In this document: positions 35,282 to 39,040 of the stretch, piece after piece
Numbering within the stretch: position 1 is the first letter of the stretch
Layout of the letters: each line of letters begins with the position of its first letter
Assembly: GCF_016583745.1 (NCBI RefSeq)
Contig: NZ_NRRQ01000027.1
Location: forward strand, 1 to 39,040
Source of the DNA: Chromatium okenii
Lineage (GTDB): Bacteria > Pseudomonadota > Gammaproteobacteria > Chromatiales > Chromatiaceae
DNA: 39,040 nucleotides
Reading direction: 5' to 3'
Notes under the pieces: model-generated
What the model was told of the DNA's origin: nothing
Database searches by the model: none
The model's input: the letters and a program-made list of their open reading frames with translations, nothing else
Program-made: the position numbers and the translations under genes

Positions 35282-38073
35282 ATCCCTTGCTGCTGCAATT
35301 TCTGACCGAAGGGCGCGAATTTCTCCAAGGCATTGGCGAGAAACTGCTTCAGCTTGAAGACAATCCCGCTGACAGCGCCTGCATGGATGATTTATTCCGG
35401 CTAGTTCACACGCTCAAAGGCAACAGCGGGCTGTTTGAGGTGCCGGAAATGACCCGCGTGTTGCACGCGGCAGAGGATTTGATGGACGCCACTCGCGCTG
35501 GGCGCGTCGCCTTTAGCCGGGCGCTGGCGGATCAATTGCTGGAAGCGATGGATTTTGTTGCCGTTTTGCTTGATGACCTCAGCGCCGCTACCGGCGAGCA
35601 GTTGCCCAGCACCAGCCACCACGCCGCCGAAGCGGTGCGGCTGGGCGAGTTGTTGCGGGGATTGATGGCGCAGGCGGGAGAAGTTGTCAGCGAGCAGTTG
35701 CCAGTTGCCAGTGCTGCGCCGTCCGCGCCCACTGCCGTTGCTGATAACGTCACTGATAACTGGCAACTGACACCTGACACCTTCATTCACGTTCCCGAAG
35801 CGCAGCGCATGGACTGTTATCGCCGTCTGAGCGCGGGCGCGACGCTGTGTTGGCTGGTTTATCAGCCAGATGAAGATTGTTTTTTCAAAGGCGAAGACCC
35901 GTTTTTTCAAGTCATTCAACTGCCTGACATCCTGTGGCAGCGCGTCACCTCGCGGGAACAGTGGGCAGCGTTGGCGGAATTGGACGCCTACCGCTGCCTG
36001 TTGCGCTTTGAGTTGATTGTCAGCGCCAGCCCCGCCGCGCTCGCCGAACATTTCCGTTATGTGCCCGATCAAATTGAGATCGTGCCGCTGACCGCAGCGG
36101 CGTTATTGATGCCCAGCGGTCGCGTTCACACGGAACCGCTGGCAGCAGAATTCACCCGCACGGCGCAGGCGCTGCTCGCCGCCGGCAATCTCACTGCGCT
36201 GACGCAAGCTGCCCGCACCTTGTTGGAACTGTCCGCGCCGGATTTATGGCTGGCATCCGCGCTGCGCTGGCTGCTGTTGGTGGTGGAGCACACGCCGCAA
36301 GAGATTGATCTGCAACGGCAAGTGCTGGCGCAGATCGGCGAACTCGGTGCGCAAAATCCCCCCAAACCCCCTTTTTCAAAGGGGGGCTTTGCTGCGGTGA
36401 ATGCTGAGGTACTTGAGGCAGCGCAGACCGTGCTGGCGGCGCAGCGCGACATTCTTAGTCTCACCGACAGCGCCCCATGGTTGACGGGGCGGCTGCAAGC
36501 AGCGGCAGCGAGTTTGGCGGGAACCTGCGCCAGCTTGGGATGTGACGCAGAATTAACCGCGCTCAATCACGCATTAACCGCCGCCATCTCTGCCAAAACA
36601 CCAGCGCCATTGTTGGCGTGGCTTGATAACTCACCCCTCCCCGTTGAAAAAGGCACCTCTTCATCTCCCTCCTTTGGAAAAGAGGGGCAGGGGGGGATTT
36701 TGTCCACCGCAGGTGGGCTTCTGAGCCAACCGCCTGATCTCAAATCCCCCCAACCCCCCTTTTCCAAAGGGGGGCTTGATGCAGTTTCAAATCCCCCCAG
36801 CCCGTCTTTTCCCAAAGGTGGCTTGGATGCGCCCTTATCCAAAGCAGGGCTTTCTGAAGAACCCGCTTTCAATCGTCGCGCCGAAGATCATCAAGTGAGC
36901 CCGCGCACGCTCAAAGTCGATCAAGTCAAAATTGATCGGCTGATGAATCTCATCGGTGAAATGGTGGTGGCGAAAAACGCGCTGCCCTATCTCGCCGGAC
37001 GCGCTGAGGAAGTGTTTGGCGTCCGCGAGCTGTCACGCGAAATCAAAAGCCAATACAGCGTCATCAATCGCATCGCCGAAGAAATGCAGGACGCGATCAT
37101 GCAGGTGCGTTTGCTGCCGGTATCCTTTATTTTTCAACGCTTTCCGCGTTTGGTGCGCGATCTGGCGCATAAATTGGGCAAGGAAGTGCGTTTAGTCATG
37201 GAAGGCGACACCACCGAAGCCGATAAAAACATCATCGAAGCACTCAGCGATCCGCTGATTCACATCGTCCGCAACAGTTTGGATCACGGGCTAGAAACGC
37301 CCGCCGTGCGCCAAGCAGCTGGCAAACCCAGCGAAGGACGCTTAACTATTCAAGCGCGGCAAGAATCAGATCGGGTCGTCATTACCATCAGCGACGATGG
37401 ACGCGGCATTGATCCGGTGGTGATTCGCCATAAAGCCTACGAAAAAGGCATCGTCGATGAAGTCGAGTTGGAACGTTTGACCGATCAAGAGGCGATTAAC
37501 CTCGTGTTTGCTGCGGGCTTTTCCACTGCGGAGACGATCACTGATTTATCCGGGCGCGGCGTGGGCATGGATGTGGTGCGCGATGCGATTGCCAAGGTCA
37601 ACGGCACCATTGAACTGCGCAGCACGGTCGGCAAGGGCACTCAACTGCGTTTATCGCTGCCGCTGTCGATGGCGGTGACAAATGTGATGATGATTGAATC
37701 CGCCGGGCAACGCTTCGGCGTGCCGATGGATGCAGTGGCAGAAACGGTGCGGGTGCCGCGTCGCGCCGTGCGCACCATCAAACGTCGGTTGACGACGGTG
37801 CTGCGAGATCGTTTGGTGCCGCTGGTGGCGCTCAACGAACTGCTGGCGCTGGAGGTGCCGCAGCGCACCAACGGCGATGATGAATTTGCCGTGCTGGTCG
37901 TGCGCATTGACGGCGATTATCTCGGCATCATCGTTGACGAGTGCCGCGAAACGGTGGACATCATTTTGAAACCGTTGGCGGGTTTTCTCGGCAGCCTCAA
38001 CGGTTATGCGGGATCGGCGCTGCTCGGCGACGGTTCGGTGCTGTTGGTGCTCAATCCACGGGAGCTGCTGTGA
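35278..38073 (+). CDS. cheA: CheA histidine kinase with repeat-derived linkers
   Basis: A 931-aa chemotaxis kinase. A single Hpt domain has phospho-His H44 (RLVHTLKGNSG). Residues about 165-360 and 372-450 are of unclear fold, partly where P2 would be. The dimerisation domain starts at about 545 (LKVDQVKIDRLMNLIGEMVV). The ATPase has N box HIVRNSLDHG (662-671), DDGRGID (706-712) and GRGVGMD (759-765). The CheW-like P5 domain covers about 795-931. The linkers at about 136-168, 359-371 and 452-527 are translated palindromic repeats (NPPKPPFSKGGF, SPQPPFSKGGL, NPPSPSFPKGGL). The frame stays open through all of them and the core motifs are intact, so the protein should be functional. Confidence 0.95.
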   Translation: MNPLLLQFLTEGREFLQGIGEKLLQLEDNPADSACMDDLFRLVHTLKGNSGLFEVPEMTRVLHAAEDLMDATRAGRVAFSRALADQLLEAMDFVAVLLDDLSAATGEQLPSTSHHAAEAVRLGELLRGLMAQAGEVVSEQLPVASAAPSAPTAVADNVTDNWQLTPDTFIHVPEAQRMDCYRRLSAGATLCWLVYQPDEDCFFKGEDPFFQVIQLPDILWQRVTSREQWAALAELDAYRCLLRFELIVSASPAALAEHFRYVPDQIEIVPLTAAALLMPSGRVHTEPLAAEFTRTAQALLAAGNLTALTQAARTLLELSAPDLWLASALRWLLLVVEHTPQEIDLQRQVLAQIGELGAQNPPKPPFSKGGFAAVNAEVLEAAQTVLAAQRDILSLTDSAPWLTGRLQAAAASLAGTCASLGCDAELTALNHALTAAISAKTPAPLLAWLDNSPLPVEKGTSSSPSFGKEGQGGILSTAGGLLSQPPDLKSPQPPFSKGGLDAVSNPPSPSFPKGGLDAPLSKAGLSEEPAFNRRAEDHQVSPRTLKVDQVKIDRLMNLIGEMVVAKNALPYLAGRAEEVFGVRELSREIKSQYSVINRIAEEMQDAIMQVRLLPVSFIFQRFPRLVRDLAHKLGKEVRLVMEGDTTEADKNIIEALSDPLIHIVRNSLDHGLETPAVRQAAGKPSEGRLTIQARQESDRVVITISDDGRGIDPVVIRHKAYEKGIVDEVELERLTDQEAINLVFAAGFSTAETITDLSGRGVGMDVVRDAIAKVNGTIELRSTVGKGTQLRLSLPLSMAVTNVMMIESAGQRFGVPMDAVAETVRVPRRAVRTIKRRLTTVLRDRLVPLVALNELLALEVPQRTNGDDEFAVLVVRIDGDYLGIIVDECRETVDIILKPLAGFLGSLNGYAGSALLGDGSVLLVLNPRELL
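35681..35780. repeat. GTTGTCAG/CAGTTGCCAGTT palindrome inside cheA
   Basis: CAGTTGCCAGTT (35695-35706) is exactly inverted as AACTGGCAACTG (35758-35769), with GTTGTCAG and CTGACACC flanks. It encodes residues of about 136-168, between the Hpt domain and the next region, without breaking the frame. Confidence 0.65.
36355..36390. repeat. CCCCC/GGGGG palindromic element inside cheA (copy 1)
   Basis: AATCCCCCCAAACCCCC then TTTTTCAAAGGGGGGCTTT; CCCCCTTT pairs with AAAGGGGG. Translated as NPPKPPFSKGGF. Confidence 0.75.
36632..36855. repeat. Cluster of CCCCC/GGGGG palindromic elements inside cheA (copies 2-5)
   Basis: At least three further elements in a row: CTCACCCCTCCCCG...TTTGGAAAAGAGGGGCAGGGGGG; CAAATCCCCCCAACCCCCC then TTTTCCAAAGGGGGG; and a decayed CAAATCCCCCCAGCCC then TTTTCCCAAAGGTGG, with a possible fourth remnant (TTATCCAAAGCAGGG). 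They encode about 75 residues just before the dimerisation domain. Confidence 0.75.
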
Positions 38074-38306
38074 TGCCGTTTGAAACTAAAAAAACCACGC
38101 TGATCGCCGCCGCGCTGCTGACGGTAGAAGATGCGGAATTGCTGTTGGAATGGCTGCTCAAACATCCGCGAGGTCGGCTTGATCTCGCCGCCTGCACTCA
38201 CCTTCATGCCGCTAATTTGCAGGTATTGATGGCGGCACAACCTCAAATTGCTGCGTGGCCGCGTGATGCAACGCTGGCTGCTTGGCTCCAAACTGCTTTG
38301 ACATAG
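38073..38306 (+). CDS. Small STAS-like protein of the chemosensory operon
   Basis: A 77-aa protein starting on the last base of the cheA stop codon (TGATG). The phrase GRLDLAACTHLHAANLQVLMAAQPQIA looks like the strand-loop-helix of a STAS (anti-sigma-antagonist) domain, where LDLSxCxxLxSA.L is typical, but the position of the phosphorylatable Ser/Thr is not clear. It is shorter than a full STAS domain. It lies between cheA and the second cheY, so a role in CheA output or receptor assembly is possible; this is inferred from position. Confidence 0.75.
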   Translation: MPFETKKTTLIAAALLTVEDAELLLEWLLKHPRGRLDLAACTHLHAANLQVLMAAQPQIAAWPRDATLAAWLQTALT

Positions 38307-38316
38307 GAACCGTTTC

Positions 38317-38691
38317 ATGTCGAAAACAATTCTGGTCGTTGACGACTCCGCAACGATGGTGATGAGCCTGAAAGGAAGTTTAGAAATTGCTGGTTTCAAG
38401 GTCGAAACCGCCAACGACGGCGTGCAAGCGATCACCAAGCTGCAAGCCGGTGTCAAACCCGATCTCATCATCACTGACATCAACATGCCCAACATGGGCG
38501 GGATTGATTTCATCCGCAATGCGCGGGCGCTGCCGGGGCTGCGGTTTATCCCGATTTTGGCGCTGACCACCGAAAGCCAGCAGGAAAAACGCGATGAGGC
38601 GAAAAAGCTCGGCGCGACCGGCTGGCTGTTGAAACCGGTGAGCGGAGCGGATTTGCTCAAAGTCATCAAACAAGTCTTGCCGGGCGCATAA
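38317..38691 (+). CDS. cheY: CheY-like single-domain response regulator (second)
   Basis: A 124-aa receiver with D9-D10, phospho-acceptor D54 (IITDINMPNMGG), Thr at about 84-85 (ALTTES) and K106 (LLKPVSG). It resembles the CheY type usually found directly beside cheA. AGGAA lies about nine bases before the ATG. With the first CheY it gives the operon two possible phosphate acceptors besides CheB; one may be a phosphate sink. It is the last gene of the operon. Confidence 0.94.
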   Translation: MSKTILVVDDSATMVMSLKGSLEIAGFKVETANDGVQAITKLQAGVKPDLIITDINMPNMGGIDFIRNARALPGLRFIPILALTTESQQEKRDEAKKLGATGWLLKPVSGADLLKVIKQVLPGA

Positions 38692-38826
38692 CAGTTGACC
38701 ATTATTTTGGATAATCTATTCCAATTAGAAGTTACGAAATTAGATGCCTCTAAGTGCCCGATTTAATGGAAACTTTGTTTATGCAGTGCATAAACGCGTT
38801 TTCATAAAAATCAATGGTTTGACTTT
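38692..38826. other. Non-coding stretch between cheY and the IS palindrome
   Basis: AT-rich and without a gene. It contains a small hairpin, GTTTATGC-AGT-GCATAAAC (38777-38795), followed by GCGTTTTC, a weak terminator candidate for the che operon. CAGTTGACCA at 38692-38701 recurs at 38860-38869 at the edge of the palindrome. Confidence 0.4.
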
Positions 38827-38865
38827 CAACTGCGTAACTCCTAGATACTAGGAGTTACGCAGTTG
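38827..38865. repeat. Perfect 39-base palindrome at the IS end
   Basis: CAACTGCGTAACTCCTAG (38827-38844), ATA, then its exact inverse (38848-38865). An 18-bp stem without mismatch next to a transposase gene is most likely part of the IS terminus or two abutting terminal repeats; a stand-alone palindromic element is the alternative. Confidence 0.8.
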
Positions 38866-38890
38866 ACCAAAAATAGCTTTAGAATATAGT
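38863..38890 (+). promoter_or_regulatory. Candidate transposase promoter
   Basis: TTGACC (38863-38868), 16 bases, TATAGT (38885-38890), reading into the transposase start about 90 bases downstream. The -35 overlaps the right arm of the palindrome. Confidence 0.45.
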
Positions 38891-38983
38891 CGATCCACCA
38901 CAAAATGATTGTTAAAATCGGCGCAGCACCTTCAATCCTACTGTTGTGCCGCAATCAATTTATTCTGGCTTGGCTATACAAAG

Positions 38984-39040
38984 ATGAACGCTGCAAAATG
39001 TACCGAACAAGATTACATTCAGTTTTTAATCGCTACTCCG
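38984..39040 (+). CDS. IS transposase, N-terminal fragment cut by the window edge
   Basis: Nineteen codons, MNAAKCTEQDYIQFLIATP, run off the end of the window. The pattern (CTEQDYIxFLIATP) is one I recognise from the N-termini of DDE transposases of the IS4/IS701 kind common in filamentous gammaproteobacteria and cyanobacteria; the family cannot be fixed from 19 residues. No clear Shine-Dalgarno is visible. Confidence 0.65.
   Translation, partial: MNAAKCTEQDYIQFLIATP

Larger units (their letters stand above)
38827..39040 (+). mobile_element. Left part of an insertion sequence (partial)
   Basis: Palindromic end, outward promoter and the start of a transposase lie in order and continue past the window edge. 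The true left boundary is not certain; it could be the palindrome or slightly before it. Confidence 0.55.

Noticed and set aside
36632..36855. CRISPR-like array because of regular repeats
   Set aside because: The units are palindromic, unequal and decayed, lie in an open coding frame and have no spacers of constant length.
35278..38073. cheA as a pseudogene because of the inserted repeats
   Set aside because: The frame is open throughout and Hpt His44, the N, G1 and G2 boxes and the CheW-like domain are all intact.

Overview
The window looks like a stretch of gammaproteobacterial chromosome. The mreBCD-mrdA-mrdB-murI cell-shape block, peptide chain release factor 3, the DUF1451 zinc-ribbon protein and the rplM-rpsI pair all fit that class. 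I cannot fix the genus. Short dispersed palindromic repeats (GTTGTCAGT-type and CCCCCnnnTTTnnAAAGGGGG-type) and an IS at the right edge suggest a repeat-rich genome, possibly of the Thiotrichales or Competibacter kind; that placement is a guess.

Layout, left to right. (1) 1-2.5 kb: a 5'-truncated receiver-GGDEF diguanylate cyclase, convergent with an Aer-like PAS-MCP gene. (2) 2.6-2.75 kb: tRNA-Ser(GGA) with a good promoter. (3) 3.0-11.5 kb: an eleven-gene, tightly overlapping operon for a membrane complex that joins Mrp antiporter subunits (F, G, DUF4040, B, C and two MrpD/NuoL/N-like proteins) to complex I / group 4 hydrogenase-like subunits (NuoH, B, C, D-like). The gene content is closest to the Mbx/Mbs type. 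The large subunit keeps only the N-terminal CxxC and has lost the C-terminal one, so it should not carry a NiFe centre. (4) 11.5-17.6 kb: two tandem, about 1000-aa, single-chain restriction-modification enzymes on the minus strand. The upstream copy overlaps the end of murI. (5) 17.6-24.1 kb: murI, mrdB, mrdA, mreD, mreC, mreB (minus strand, transcribed from an mreB promoter). (6) 24.2-28.4 kb: thiD (minus), prfC, a DUF1451 protein, then rplM-rpsI-tRNA-Gln ending at a clear intrinsic terminator. (7) 28.6-38.7 kb: a nine-gene chemosensory operon. (8) 38.7-39.04 kb: a palindrome, a promoter and the first 19 codons of an IS transposase.

The chemosensory operon is the most distinctive system. It encodes a soluble receptor with two complete MCP signalling tips exactly 300 residues apart, a single protein made of three CheW domains, CheB, a HEAT-repeat protein, CheR, CheY, a CheA whose linkers are built partly from in-frame palindromic repeats, a 77-aa STAS-like protein and a second CheY. 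No receptor in the operon has a membrane segment or a recognisable ligand-binding domain, so I infer a cytoplasmic array with an intracellular input. Its output (motility, pili, c-di-GMP or other) cannot be read from the sequence.

Palindromic elements sit between genes of several operons, in places right against start codons that lack a visible Shine-Dalgarno sequence (mrdA, thiD, cheB).
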